The notes under the pieces are model-generated. The model was not told where the DNA came from. It saw nothing but the letters and a program-made list of their open reading frames with translations, and did no database searches. A stretch of 64,000 nucleotides of DNA, taken from NCBI RefSeq assembly GCF_001682385.1, contig NZ_CP016210.1, positions 2,976,001 through 3,040,000 of the forward strand, written 5' to 3'. Below are positions 53,879-62,474 of the stretch, piece after piece; within the stretch, counting starts at the first letter, position 1, and each line of letters opens with the position of its first letter. A program made the position numbers and the translations under genes. Source of the DNA: Azoarcus olearius (GTDB taxonomy: Bacteria; Pseudomonadota; Gammaproteobacteria; Burkholderiales; Rhodocyclaceae).

Positions 53879-55324
53879 ATGGCCTCATCCCCGGATAACG
53901 TCAGCATGGCGCTGTTCTGCGACTTCGAAAACGTCGCGCTGGGCGTGCGGGATGCGAAGTACGACAAGTTCGACATCAAGCGCGTGCTCGAACGCCTGCT
54001 GCTCAAGGGCAGCATCGTGGTCAAGAAGGCCTATTGCGACTGGGAGCGCTACAAGGGCTTCAAGGCGGCGATGCACGAAGCCAACTTCGAACTGATCGAA
54101 ATCCCCCACGTACGCCAGTCCGGCAAGAACTCGGCCGACATCCGGCTGGTGGTCGATGCGCTAGACCTCTGCTACACCAAGGCCCACGTCAATACCTTCG
54201 TCATCATCTCGGGCGATTCCGACTTCTCCCCGCTGGTCTCCAAGCTGCGCGAAAACGCCAAGCAGGTGATCGGCGTCGGCGTGAAGCAATCGACCTCCGA
54301 CCTGCTGATCGCCAACTGCGACGAATTCATCTTCTACGACGACCTGGTGCGCGAGTCCCAGCCCGCCGCCGCGCGCCGCGAGGCCAGCGAGGCCCAGCCG
54401 GCCACCCGCCGCTCGCCGGAAGAGGAAAAGCGCCGCAAGGAAGAGCTGGCGGCACGCAAGAGCCAGGCGATCGAGTTCGCGGTGGAAACCTTCGAGGCGC
54501 TGCTCGCCGAACGCGGCGACAGCGGCAAGATCTGGGCGTCGATGCTCAAGGAGGCGATCAAGCGCCGCAAGCCGGGCTTCAACGAGACCTACTACGGCTT
54601 CCGGGCCTTCGGCAACCTGCTGGAGGAAGCGCAGGCGCGCGGTCTGCTGGAGTTCGGCCGCGACGAGAAGTCCGGCGCCTATGTCTATCGCAGCAACGCG
54701 GTGCCGGCGGTTGCTGCGGTGGCGGAATCGGCCCACGACGCCCCCGCCCCGGCGCATTCCCACGAGCCCGCTGCGCCCGCGAGTACCGACATCACGGTCG
54801 ACGCTGCCGCCGAGACCGCGGGGGCGGTGCCCGCCCCTGCCGAACGTCCGGCGCCGCGCCGGCCCCGCCCCGGCGAAGCCCGCAGCGCCAAGAAGTCCGC
54901 CAAGCAGGTGATCGAACCGCCCGCGGCGCCGGAAGCCGCCGCGCAGCCCGCAGGCCGCCGCCGCGGTCGCCGTGGCAACGGCACCACGCTGACCGAAGGC
55001 GCCCCGGCGCCGGTGGTGGTGGAGATTGCGGCAGAACCGCCGCGTGCGTCCGAGCGGCCCGCCGAAGTGGTGTTCGTGGTGGCGCCGGCCGAAGAAACGC
55101 CGGCTCAGGAAGCTGCGGCGCCAAAGGGCAATCGTCGCCGTGGCGGACAGCGCAAGGCCGGCACCCCGGCAGAAGCGCCTGCCCCGGCGGCAGCGGAAAC
55201 GGCCGCCGCCAAAACGGCACCCGCCCCGGCCCCCAATGAGGAAGGCGCCGCGGACAAGCCGGCGCGCAAACCAGCCGCGCGGCGCCGCCCGCGCAAGACC
55301 GAAACGCCGCCCGAAGCCGCGTAA
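53879..55324 (+). CDS. NYN-domain protein with OST-HTH and disordered tail
   Basis: The 481-residue protein starts with an NYN/LabA-like ribonuclease domain (about 8-160; MALFCDFENVALGVRDAKYD, ADIRLVVDALDL and FVIISGDSDFSPLVSKLR, with the acidic residues of the active site), then an OST-HTH/LOTUS-like domain (about 195-275; AKIWASMLKEAIKRRKPGFNE). The last about 200 residues are low-complexity, rich in Ala, Pro, Glu and Lys/Arg. It is likely an RNA-processing enzyme with RNA-binding tail. A good ribosome site precedes the ATG at 53879. Confidence 0.88.
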   Translation: MASSPDNVSMALFCDFENVALGVRDAKYDKFDIKRVLERLLLKGSIVVKKAYCDWERYKGFKAAMHEANFELIEIPHVRQSGKNSADIRLVVDALDLCYTKAHVNTFVIISGDSDFSPLVSKLRENAKQVIGVGVKQSTSDLLIANCDEFIFYDDLVRESQPAAARREASEAQPATRRSPEEEKRRKEELAARKSQAIEFAVETFEALLAERGDSGKIWASMLKEAIKRRKPGFNETYYGFRAFGNLLEEAQARGLLEFGRDEKSGAYVYRSNAVPAVAAVAESAHDAPAPAHSHEPAAPASTDITVDAAAETAGAVPAPAERPAPRRPRPGEARSAKKSAKQVIEPPAAPEAAAQPAGRRRGRRGNGTTLTEGAPAPVVVEIAAEPPRASERPAEVVFVVAPAEETPAQEAAAPKGNRRRGGQRKAGTPAEAPAPAAAETAAAKTAPAPAPNEEGAADKPARKPAARRRPRKTETPPEAA

Positions 55325-55393
55325 AGCCGACAGCAACCGCGCCTGCGCCGCACCCTCGGCCCGGCGCGGGCGCGGCAGGTTGGCGCAGCCGCC

Positions 55394-56053
55394 TCAGCCG
55401 GGTTGCTTGACGATGCGCAGGTAGGGCTTGGGCGCTTTCCAGCCCTGCGGGAAGAGTTTCTTCGCGTCGTCGTCGGACACCGAGCCGGCGATGATCACGT
55501 CCTCGCCATGCTTCCAGTTCACCGGGGTCGCCACCTTGTGCGCCGCGGTGAGTTGCATCGAATCGAGCACCCGCAGGATTTCGTCGAAGTTGCGGCCGGT
55601 GGTCATCGGATAGGTCAGCATCAGCTTGATGCGCTTGTCCGGGCCGATCACGAACACCGAGCGCACGGTGGCGTTGTTGGCCGGGGTGCGGCCTTCGGAG
55701 GTGCCCGGTTCTTCAGCCGGCAGCATGTTGTAGAGCTTGGCCACTTCCAGATTGGGGTCGCCGATCATCGGGTAGGCCGGCAGATAGCCCTGGGTTTCCT
55801 CGATGTCCTTCGCCCACCGTGCGTGGTTGTCCACCGGGTCCACGCTCAGCCCGATGATCTTGCAGTTGCGCCGGCGGAATTCCGGCTCGATCTTGGCCAT
55901 GTAGCCCAGCTCGGTGGTGCACACCGGGGTGAAGTCCTTGGGATGCGAGAACAGGATGGCCCAGCCGTCGCCGATCCAGTCATGGAAGCGGATGGTGCCC
56001 TGGGTGGTTTCGGCGGTGAAGTCGGGGGCGATATCGTTGATGCGCAGCGACAT
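55394..56053 (-). CDS. 1-Cys peroxiredoxin (Prx6-like)
   Basis: The 219-residue protein has the peroxidatic Cys in DFTPVCTTELG (Cys at about 45) and the Prx6-type sequence SVDPVDNHARWAKDIEE, and lacks a resolving Cys pattern of 2-Cys Prxs, having one other Cys (RRNCKIIG). It reduces peroxides in the cytosol. The ATG is at 56053. Confidence 0.93.
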   Translation of the reverse strand: MSLRINDIAPDFTAETTQGTIRFHDWIGDGWAILFSHPKDFTPVCTTELGYMAKIEPEFRRRNCKIIGLSVDPVDNHARWAKDIEETQGYLPAYPMIGDPNLEVAKLYNMLPAEEPGTSEGRTPANNATVRSVFVIGPDKRIKLMLTYPMTTGRNFDEILRVLDSMQLTAAHKVATPVNWKHGEDVIIAGSVSDDDAKKLFPQGWKAPKPYLRIVKQPG

Positions 56054-56210
56054 GGTGGTCTCCTCCTCTGTTGTGCGCGACCGTGGATCGGTTCTCCCCT
56101 CGGTATAGGTCCGCCCTCCGCGCTTGCCAAGGCAGCGAAAGCGAACGCGCACGAAACCCGCGCGCGGCCCCGATGCTCCAACCGGCATCCTGAACCTGCC
56201 GGACCCGAAC

Positions 56211-56471
56211 ATGCCGCACCCGCCCAAGCTCAGCGATTTTGTCGAACTTGCCGCCGCCGAATACCTGCGCGACACCGGGCGCGTCGATCTCGACGCGCGC
56301 TGGATCGCCGCCTACTTTGCCGATAGCGGCGTCACCGACGCCTATCCGCTGCAGGACCTGATCGCCTTCAGCGCGCTGGTGCAAAAGGCGTTGGACAACC
56401 GCGCACAACGGGCGGAAAAGGTGGCGCGCCATCACCTCGAGCGCATCGCGCGGCGTCGGCGCCGCCCCTGA
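56211..56471 (+). CDS. Small hypothetical protein, basic C-terminus
   Basis: The 86-residue protein has an acidic-hydrophobic N-terminal region (FVELAAAEYLRDTGRVDL, WIAAYFADSGV) and an Arg-rich end (RIARRRRRP). The start at 56211 was chosen because the frame from 56124 includes basic non-family sequence. Function unknown; it may bind nucleic acid. Confidence 0.5.
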   Translation: MPHPPKLSDFVELAAAEYLRDTGRVDLDARWIAAYFADSGVTDAYPLQDLIAFSALVQKALDNRAQRAEKVARHHLERIARRRRRP

Positions 56472-56480
56472 GGCAGCTTG

Positions 56481-57203
56481 CTAGCCCCGTCCGCCCAGGC
56501 GACGGGCCACGATGTCGAAGCGCAGGCGCAGCGCATCCTGAACCTGCAGCGCGCCACCCAGCACCGACAGCGGCGTGATGCCGAAATCGCTCTGTCGTAG
56601 CGTGAAATCGCCGCTGACCCGCAGGTTGCCCCCTGTTTCCACCAGCACCGCCGGCACCGCCAGCTCGCGCGTCACGCCGTGCAGCGTGATCGCCGTGGCG
56701 AGGATGACCGGCCGCCTGTCCGTCCGGGCTTCGCCGGACTCCGCCGGTTTCAACCCGTCCACCCGCAGCGTGAGATAGGGGAACTGCGGCGCGTCCAGCA
56801 CGCGCTCCAGCATGTTGCGGCGGGTGCCGGCAATCGCCTCCTCGCCCGGGCGGGTGTCGAAGCCCGCCGCGGCGCGCAGCTCCGGCTCATCGACCACCAA
56901 CTGGTCGAGCCGCAGGTAAAGATCGGCACGACCGGCGGCGGCATCCACCCAGCCGCGCAGATCGTGGCTGGCGACAACGTGGTCGTGACCCGCAAAGGCG
57001 AGCCGTCCTCCCCGCCTCACCTCCACGACGCCAAGCGAGGCCGCGGCGTCCACCCGGTGGATCGACCGGCCGGCCTCTAGGGCGCGCAGGTAGTCGCGCT
57101 CCGGAAAGCCGGCTGGCGCCGACGCATCCGGCGCCACCGTCACCGGCACCGGCCGCGGGGCGCATGCCGCCAGCGTCACTGCGAACAGCAGCGCAATCCG
57201 CAT
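56481..57203 (-). CDS. YceI-family lipoprotein
   Basis: The 240-residue protein starts MRIALLFAVTLAACAPRP, a lipoprotein signal with Cys at about 14, and continues with the YceI beta-barrel fold: VVEVRRGGRLAFAGHDHV, FPYLTLRVDGLKP, RVSGDFTLRQSDFGITP. YceI proteins bind polyprenyl-like lipids, possibly in membrane defence. The ATG at 57203 was chosen over 57260. Confidence 0.85.
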   Translation of the reverse strand: MRIALLFAVTLAACAPRPVPVTVAPDASAPAGFPERDYLRALEAGRSIHRVDAAASLGVVEVRRGGRLAFAGHDHVVASHDLRGWVDAAAGRADLYLRLDQLVVDEPELRAAAGFDTRPGEEAIAGTRRNMLERVLDAPQFPYLTLRVDGLKPAESGEARTDRRPVILATAITLHGVTRELAVPAVLVETGGNLRVSGDFTLRQSDFGITPLSVLGGALQVQDALRLRFDIVARRLGGRG

Positions 57204-57479
57204 CGAACGGGACAAACCGGGGTGGCGCGGGCGTGGCGCGCGAAGCGAGGAGATGAACATGGCGGCAGCGGCGGCAAAGGCAACACCCGCAACTTAGCGC
57301 CTGCACGACATCGATGCCAGCAGGGTAGGACCGCGACCAGTGTCAATCCACGATACAAAAACCGCGGCGCCTGAGCCGGCGCCCCACCGACCCCGCCATC
57401 TATAAATCAAGGAAGGAGCGACGCGGCGCACGCCGCACGATCAAAACACAGGCTCCCGACATCACCCCAGGAGACACGC

Positions 57480-58181
57480 ATGAGAATCCCATATCCCCTC
57501 CGCCTCGCCGCCATCGCTGCTGCGCTGAATGCCGGCACCGCGCTTGCGCTCCAGAACGAGGGCTCGCCCCCGCACCCGTTCCGCGCTGCAAGCGCCGACG
57601 CCACGAAGACCTGGCCGGCGGGCGCCCTCCTCGCGCAGACTAATCGCACCGGCCCTGGCACCACGACGCCCGGTGGAACCACGACGCCCGGTGGAACCAC
57701 CACGCCCGGTGGAACGACCACGCCCGGCGGAACGACAACACCCGGCGGAACGACCACGCCTGGTGGGACGATGACGCCCGGCGGAACGACGACGCCCGGT
57801 GGAACGACAACACCCGGTGGAACGACCACGCCCGGTGGAACGACGACACCCGGCGGAACGACAACACCCGGCGGAACCATGACGCCCGGCGGAACGACCA
57901 CGCCTGGTGGGACGATGACGCCCGGCGGAACAACCACGCCCGGAGGGACGATGACGCCCAATGGCACGACAACGCCCGGCGGAACGATGACGCCCAGCGC
58001 ACCGGGAAGCTCCACCCCTGGCGGAACCACCGCCCCGCGCGGCGGCCAGCGCGGAACGACGACGCCCGGCGGGACGACGACTCCGGGCGGAACCGGCGGC
58101 TCGACCAGCCCCGGCACCGGCACTGGCGGTAGCGGAACGAGCGGTGGCGGGACCGGCGGTGGCATGGGCGGCGGCCGCTAG
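57480..58181 (+). CDS. Secreted Thr/Pro/Gly hexapeptide-repeat protein
   Basis: The 233-residue protein has a signal peptide (about 1-24, ending ALAL) and then 19 near-identical hexapeptides GTTTPG (some GTMTPG) encoded at 57657-57998, followed by Gly/Ser/Thr-rich sequence. Neither hydrophobic nor charged, such repeats probably form an extended surface or extracellular chain. Function unknown. A perfect-stem terminator follows. Confidence 0.65.
   Translation: MRIPYPLRLAAIAAALNAGTALALQNEGSPPHPFRAASADATKTWPAGALLAQTNRTGPGTTTPGGTTTPGGTTTPGGTTTPGGTTTPGGTTTPGGTMTPGGTTTPGGTTTPGGTTTPGGTTTPGGTTTPGGTMTPGGTTTPGGTMTPGGTTTPGGTMTPNGTTTPGGTMTPSAPGSSTPGGTTAPRGGQRGTTTPGGTTTPGGTGGSTSPGTGTGGSGTSGGGTGGGMGGGR
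57657..57998. repeat. 18-bp coding tandem repeat array (19 units)
   Basis: Nineteen 18-bp units (such as GGAACGACGACGCCCGGT) run in frame through the secreted protein gene, varying mainly at the Met/Thr codon and synonymous third positions. Copy number is likely to vary between strains by slippage. Confidence 0.9.
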
Positions 58182-58215
58182 CACACTCCGGAACACCCCG
58201 CTCAACGCCCCGCCC

Positions 58216-58246
58216 AAACCGGCGGTTGCACTGCAACCGCCGGTTT
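58216..58246 (+). terminator. Rho-independent-type hairpin after the repeat gene
   Basis: AAACCGGCGGTTG (58216-58228) pairs with CAACCGCCGGTTT (58234-58246) around a five-base loop. The stem is 13 bp; a T-rich stretch follows (TTTGCGTTT). Confidence 0.75.
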
Positions 58247-58356
58247 GCGTTTCCCCCTCCCGCTTCCCGTCGCTCCCGGCGCGGGCGACCGCTGCGCAGC
58301 CCCGCGCGGCGGATTCCTCTCTCCACGCCCCTCAGGTCAGGTTCCAGCTTAATTCG

Positions 58357-58398
58357 TTCGATTCCGATATTTAAATCGAAAAACTACGATATATAATT
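58357..58398 (+). promoter_or_regulatory. Promoter with candidate operator for the ArsR/ene-reductase genes
   Basis: An inverted repeat TTCGATT (58357-58363) and AATCGAA (58374-58380) overlaps a weak -35 (TTTAAA, 58370-58375), with -10 TATAAT at 58393-58398 after a 17-base spacer. An overlap of repeat and -35 fits repression by the ArsR protein encoded just downstream. Confidence 0.55.
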
Positions 58399-58432
58399 CG
58401 ACTCAACGCGATACACGCTGCGTGGCCGATAC

Positions 58433-58726
58433 ATGGATCTCGACGAAATCATCAAGGCGCTGGCGCACCCCGTCCGGCGCGACATCCTGCGCTGGCTCAA
58501 GGAGCCGGAAAAGCACTTTGCCGACCAGGAGCATCCGCTGGAGGTCGGCGTGTGCGCCGGCAAGTTCGAGCGCTGCGGCCTCTCCCAATCCACCGTATCC
58601 ACCCATCTCGCGGTCCTGCAGCGCGCCGAACTGGTCACCACGCGCCGGATCGGGCAGTGGGTGTTCTACAAACGCAACGAAGACACCATCGCTGAATTCC
58701 TGCGCCAGATCGGCAGCGAGCTTTGA
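58433..58726 (+). CDS. ArsR-family transcriptional regulator
   Basis: The 97-residue protein has an ArsR winged helix (PVRRDILRWLK, LSQSTVSTHLAVLQRAELVTT, QWVFYKRNED). Two Cys at about residues 41 and 48 (GVCAGKFERCGL) lie just before the recognition helix, a place where thiol oxidation or alkylation could control DNA binding. It lies 50 bases upstream of the ene-reductase-like gene and is its probable regulator. Confidence 0.87.
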   Translation: MDLDEIIKALAHPVRRDILRWLKEPEKHFADQEHPLEVGVCAGKFERCGLSQSTVSTHLAVLQRAELVTTRRIGQWVFYKRNEDTIAEFLRQIGSEL

Positions 58727-58775
58727 CCGCGCACCGCCCCCTTCCCCTGCCCACGTTACGGAGAACCCCCACACC

Positions 58776-59888
58776 ATGACGACCCTGTTCGACCCGATCG
58801 CCGCCGGCGACCTCCAGCTCGCCAACCGAATCGCCATGGCGCCGCTCACCCGCAACCGTGCCCCGAATGCGGTGCCGGCCGCGATCACCGCCACCTACTA
58901 CGCCCAGCGCGCCAGCGCGGGTCTGCTGATCAGCGAGGCAACGGCGATCAGCCAGCAGGGCCAGGGTTATGCCGACGTGCCGGGCCTGTATGGCGCCGAC
59001 CAGATCGCGGGCTGGAAGAAGGTGACCGACGCGGTGCACGCGGCCGGCGGCAGGATCGTCGTCCAGCTGTGGCACGTGGGCCGCGTCTCGCACACCTCGC
59101 TGCAGCCTGGCGGCGCCGCGCCGGTGGCACCGTCGGCCATTGCCGCCCATACCAAGACCTACATCATCGAAGCCGACGGCAAGGGCAGCTTCGTGCCCAC
59201 CTCCACCCCGCGCGCGCTGGATATCGAAGAGCTGCCCGGCATCGTCGAAGACTACCGGCGTGCAGCCCGCGCCGCGATCGAAGCGGGCTTCGACGGCGTC
59301 GAAGTGCACGCCGCCAACGGCTACCTGATCGACCAGTTCCTGCGCGCCGGCAGCAACAAGCGCACCGACGCCTACGGCGGCAGCATCGAGAACCGCACCC
59401 GCCTGCTGGTGGAGGTGATGGAAGCGATCACCGCCGAGATCGGCGCCAGCCGCACCGGCATCCGCATCTCGCCGGTCACCCCGGCCAATGACATCGCCGA
59501 CCCCGATCCGCAGCCGCTGTTCACCCACGTGGTGGAGCAACTCGCGCGCTGGCCGCTCGCCTACGTCCATGTCATCGAAGGCGCCACCGGGGGCGCGCGC
59601 GACTTCCAGCAGGGCGACCAGCCCTTCGACTACGCCGCGCTGCGCGCCGCCTACCAGGCCGCCGGCGGCAAGGCCGCGTGGATGGTGAACAACGGCTACA
59701 CCCGCGAACTGGCGGAAGCGGCGGTGGCAGAAGGCCGCGCCGACATCGTCGCCTTCGGCAAGGCATTCATCTCCAACCCGGACCTCGTCGTGCGCCTTCG
59801 CGAGAAGGTTGCGCTGAATCCGTGGGACACCACCACCTTCTACGGTGGCGGCGAAAAGGGCTATCTCGACTATCCCACGCTGGGCTGA
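58776..59888 (+). CDS. nemA: N-ethylmaleimide reductase / Old Yellow Enzyme-family ene-reductase
   Basis: The 370-residue protein matches NemA-type OYEs: FDPIAAGDLQLANRIAMAPLTRNRA, VVQLWHVGRVSH, EVHAANGYLIDQFLR and the C-terminal FGKAFISNPDLVVRLREK. It reduces electrophilic C=C bonds and nitro esters with NAD(P)H. Its ArsR neighbour with paired Cys suggests induction by electrophiles. The ATG at 58776 follows GGAG. Confidence 0.9.
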   Translation: MTTLFDPIAAGDLQLANRIAMAPLTRNRAPNAVPAAITATYYAQRASAGLLISEATAISQQGQGYADVPGLYGADQIAGWKKVTDAVHAAGGRIVVQLWHVGRVSHTSLQPGGAAPVAPSAIAAHTKTYIIEADGKGSFVPTSTPRALDIEELPGIVEDYRRAARAAIEAGFDGVEVHAANGYLIDQFLRAGSNKRTDAYGGSIENRTRLLVEVMEAITAEIGASRTGIRISPVTPANDIADPDPQPLFTHVVEQLARWPLAYVHVIEGATGGARDFQQGDQPFDYAALRAAYQAAGGKAAWMVNNGYTRELAEAAVAEGRADIVAFGKAFISNPDLVVRLREKVALNPWDTTTFYGGGEKGYLDYPTLG

Positions 59889-59978
59889 GCGCCGCCCGGC
59901 CGGGAGCCGGGCGGGATACGCTGAAGCGCCGTGCGGCGGCGGGCGGCGCCCGTCCGCCGCACGCGCAGGGCGGCAGCG

Positions 59979-61034
59979 TCAGCGCGCTGCCGGCTGTGCC
60001 TTCCCTTCCTTCAATGACTCGGCGTGCTTCGCGGCCATCTCCCGCGCCTTTTCGGCCAGCGGCGGGAAGGGGCCGTACTTGTGCTGGTCCGCCGGCGCGC
60101 CATCCACATAGGGCGGGAACGCGGCGTCGATCGGCTTGTTCCAGCGCGCCGGGAAGTCCTTCTCCAGATTCGCCTTCACCGGGCGCGCCTTGGACAGGAT
60201 GTAGCCGGCCACATCGAAGGCTTCGTCGTCGGAAAGAACGGGCGACTGGTAGTTCACGCCCTGCGGCATGTTGTGCTTGATGAAGCGCACCGCGGTGAGA
60301 ATGCGGTTCATGCCGGCACCGTTGTTGAAGGTGTCCGGCCCCCACAGCGGCGGAAAGATGTAACCCTGCGCATCGCCGGCCACGCCCACGCGCCGGCCTT
60401 CCCCATTTTCGCCATGGCAGACCTGGCATTGGGCCTGGAATACCGCCTGCCCCGCGGCGAGGTCGGCGCGGCGGTTCGGCACTTTCACCGCCTTGGTGGC
60501 GCTGCCTTCGATCTCCGCCCCCACCGGTATGCCGCGCGACAGGAAGTGGATGTAGGTCACGAAAGCCTTCATCTCGGGCGAGTCCAGCGGCAGCGCGCGG
60601 CCGTTCATGCTGCGCTCCATGCAGCCGTTCACCCGCTCTTCCACCGTGCTCAAGGCATCTTCGCGCCCCCGGTACTGCGGAAAGGTCGAGGTGACGCCGA
60701 CCCAGGGGATCGCGAAGGGCTTGGTCGCGTTTTCCTGGTGACAGGAGGTACAGGACAGGTTGTTGCCGGCGTAGCGCTTGGTCTTGTCCTTCACCTCGGG
60801 GCCGATGTGGGCAAAGGTGCGCGTCGCCAGTTCGTGGCCGCGGCGTGCCAGCCGGCCGTAATCGTCGTCCGCCAGGGTGTCGATGTTGGGCTGCGGACGC
60901 TCCAGCAGGCTCACCTTGGCCGGCGCCAGCGCCTCCGGCACCGATGGGGTGGCGGCCGGCGCCTGGGCTATCGCGTTGCTTGCCAATGCCAGCCCGGCCG
61001 CGGTGGCCAGGGCGGATGTACGGATGCGCTTCAT
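59979..61034 (-). CDS. tsdA: TsdA-like dihaem cytochrome (thiosulfate/tetrathionate)
   Basis: The 351-residue protein has a signal peptide ending near AIAQAP (about 24), a first haem motif CTSCH (95-99), a second CQVCH (203-207) and VNGCMERSMNG around Cys138, a candidate axial ligand characteristic of TsdA. FIKHNMP near residues 251-257 supplies a possible Lys/Met ligand for haem 2. TsdA oxidises thiosulfate to tetrathionate or the reverse. A Lys-rich C-terminal tail extends the protein beyond typical TsdA. Next to a TtrSR-like pair, tetrathionate or thiosulfate metabolism is strongly suggested. Confidence 0.82.
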   Translation of the reverse strand: MKRIRTSALATAAGLALASNAIAQAPAATPSVPEALAPAKVSLLERPQPNIDTLADDDYGRLARRGHELATRTFAHIGPEVKDKTKRYAGNNLSCTSCHQENATKPFAIPWVGVTSTFPQYRGREDALSTVEERVNGCMERSMNGRALPLDSPEMKAFVTYIHFLSRGIPVGAEIEGSATKAVKVPNRRADLAAGQAVFQAQCQVCHGENGEGRRVGVAGDAQGYIFPPLWGPDTFNNGAGMNRILTAVRFIKHNMPQGVNYQSPVLSDDEAFDVAGYILSKARPVKANLEKDFPARWNKPIDAAFPPYVDGAPADQHKYGPFPPLAEKAREMAAKHAESLKEGKAQPAAR

Positions 61035-61436
61035 CTCATCTCTCCCGTCTTGAGTGGGCGGCGGGCACGTGGCCACCGCCTGCGTATGGTTTTTGGCTGA
61101 GCCCCACGGGGCTGCGAGGGTGACGCCCGCTGCGCCGCGCGCGCGGGCGTTAGGGGCATTTATCCCAGCGCAAGGGCCCCCGCGGCAATAGGTAAAACCG
61201 TCTAGCGCCCTATCCCTTTTGGCTGATTCAACCCGCTTGCGGCGGCGCTGGCCACGCGTGCGCGCTCGGGCTGAAAGGGCAAGTCGCACTCCCGCCACAT
61301 GGAGATACAACCCCGCTACAAAGCGCCTCCGGGCCGCCCTTCAGGGGGGTCTATAAAGAAAGCGAAAGGGATATGCCAACGGCGGCAGACAGTGCCGGCG
61401 ATGGTGCAGATGACCCCTCAAGACAAGGAGACGATC
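61035..61436. other. Divergent regulatory region between tsdA and a small secreted protein
   Basis: No gene is supported. It contains an inverted pair TATCCCTTT (61211-61219) and AAAGGGATA (61365-61373), and a short AGCCCC/GGGGCT hairpin near tsdA. Binding sites for the TtrR-like regulator are expected here but not proven. Confidence 0.5.
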
Positions 61437-61811
61437 ATGAAAGCGAAACTGCTTACGCTTGCGCTCTGTAGCGCGCTGCTGACCGGCGCCGCGCTGGCCC
61501 AGGATGCGATGCCGCCCATCCCCGACGACGCGCCTATCTACGGCTCGCAGATCATGACCCCGCAGGAACGCATCGAGCATCGCGACCGCATGCGCGCTGC
61601 GCGCACGCTGGAGGAGCGCGAAAAGGTCCGCGCCGAACACCATGAGCAGATGGTCAAGCGCGCCAAGGAGCGCGGCGTCACCCTGCCCGAGGAACCGCCG
61701 ATGCGCGGCGGTGCGATGGGGCCCGGCGGGCGCGGTCCCGGCGGCGGCATGGGCCCCGACGGCCGGATGATGAACGGCAGCGGCCGGCCCGACAGCCGCC
61801 CCGGCTACTGA
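61437..61811 (+). CDS. Small secreted protein, Spy-like
   Basis: The 124-residue protein has a signal peptide (1-22, ending ALAQ) and a basic helix-rich middle (MTPQERIEHRDRMRAARTLEEREKVRAEHHEQMVKRAKERG, typical of CpxP/Spy-like periplasmic proteins) and a Gly/Pro/Met-rich tail. AAGGAG precedes the ATG at 61437. Function unknown; it is divergent from tsdA. Confidence 0.7.
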   Translation: MKAKLLTLALCSALLTGAALAQDAMPPIPDDAPIYGSQIMTPQERIEHRDRMRAARTLEEREKVRAEHHEQMVKRAKERGVTLPEEPPMRGGAMGPGGRGPGGGMGPDGRMMNGSGRPDSRPGY

Positions 61812-61826
61812 AGCACGACGGGCCGT

Positions 61827-62474
61827 TCAGTCGAGCGCGGCCGGATCCGCGCGCAGCATCAGGCGCGCGAGTTCGGCTGCGCTGGCCACGCCGGCCTTCT
61901 CCATCACATGCTGACGGTGCACATGCACCGTCTTCTCGCTGATTCCGAGCGCGCGCGCCACCCGCTTGTTGGGCAGGCCCTGCGCCACCAGCCGCGCCAC
62001 CTCGCGCTCGCGCGGCGAGAGGCGGGCCAGCGCCGCGGCCGCGTCCTCACGACGTGCGAGTTCGGCCCGGGCCTCGGTGCCGCGGCGGATCGCCATCGTC
62101 ACCGCGTCGAGCAGCGCCTGGTCGTGGAAGGGCTTTTCGAGGAAGTCGCTGGCGCCGCACTTCATCGCCTGTACCGCCAGCCCCACATCGCCATGGCCGG
62201 TGATGAAGACGATGGGCAGCGTCCAGCCACGTGCCAGGATCGCCTGCTGCAACTCCAGCCCGCTCATCGTCGGCATCCGGATATCGAGCACCAGGCAGGC
62301 AATGTCCGCGCACTCGCCCCCGCCCGCCGCCGCATCACATTCGGCGAGAAAGTCCTCCGCGGAAGCGTGGGGCCGCACCCGCCAGCCGACCGACTCGAAC
62401 AGGAACACCAGCGAGCGGCGGAAGGCCGCATCGTCGTCCACGACATGGATCAGGCAATCATCGGTTTGGATCAT
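61827..62474 (-). CDS. ttrR: FixJ/TtrR-type response regulator
   Basis: The 215-residue protein has a receiver domain (VVDDDAAFRR, phosphoacceptor Asp in LVLDIRMPTMSG, Lys in LEKPFHDQALL) and a LuxR-type HTH (LSPREREVARLVAQGLPNKRVARALGISEKTV). This is the FixJ/TtrR group. It overlaps the kinase gene by 17 bases, confirming the pair. It probably controls tsdA and nearby genes. Confidence 0.87.
   Translation of the reverse strand: MIQTDDCLIHVVDDDAAFRRSLVFLFESVGWRVRPHASAEDFLAECDAAAGGGECADIACLVLDIRMPTMSGLELQQAILARGWTLPIVFITGHGDVGLAVQAMKCGASDFLEKPFHDQALLDAVTMAIRRGTEARAELARREDAAAALARLSPREREVARLVAQGLPNKRVARALGISEKTVHVHRQHVMEKAGVASAAELARLMLRADPAALD

Noticed and set aside
57407-58165. A - strand frame with PPGVVV repeats
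   Set aside because: It is the complement of the GTTTPG coding repeat; no start site or signal peptide fits, and the + strand has a ribosome site and signal peptide.
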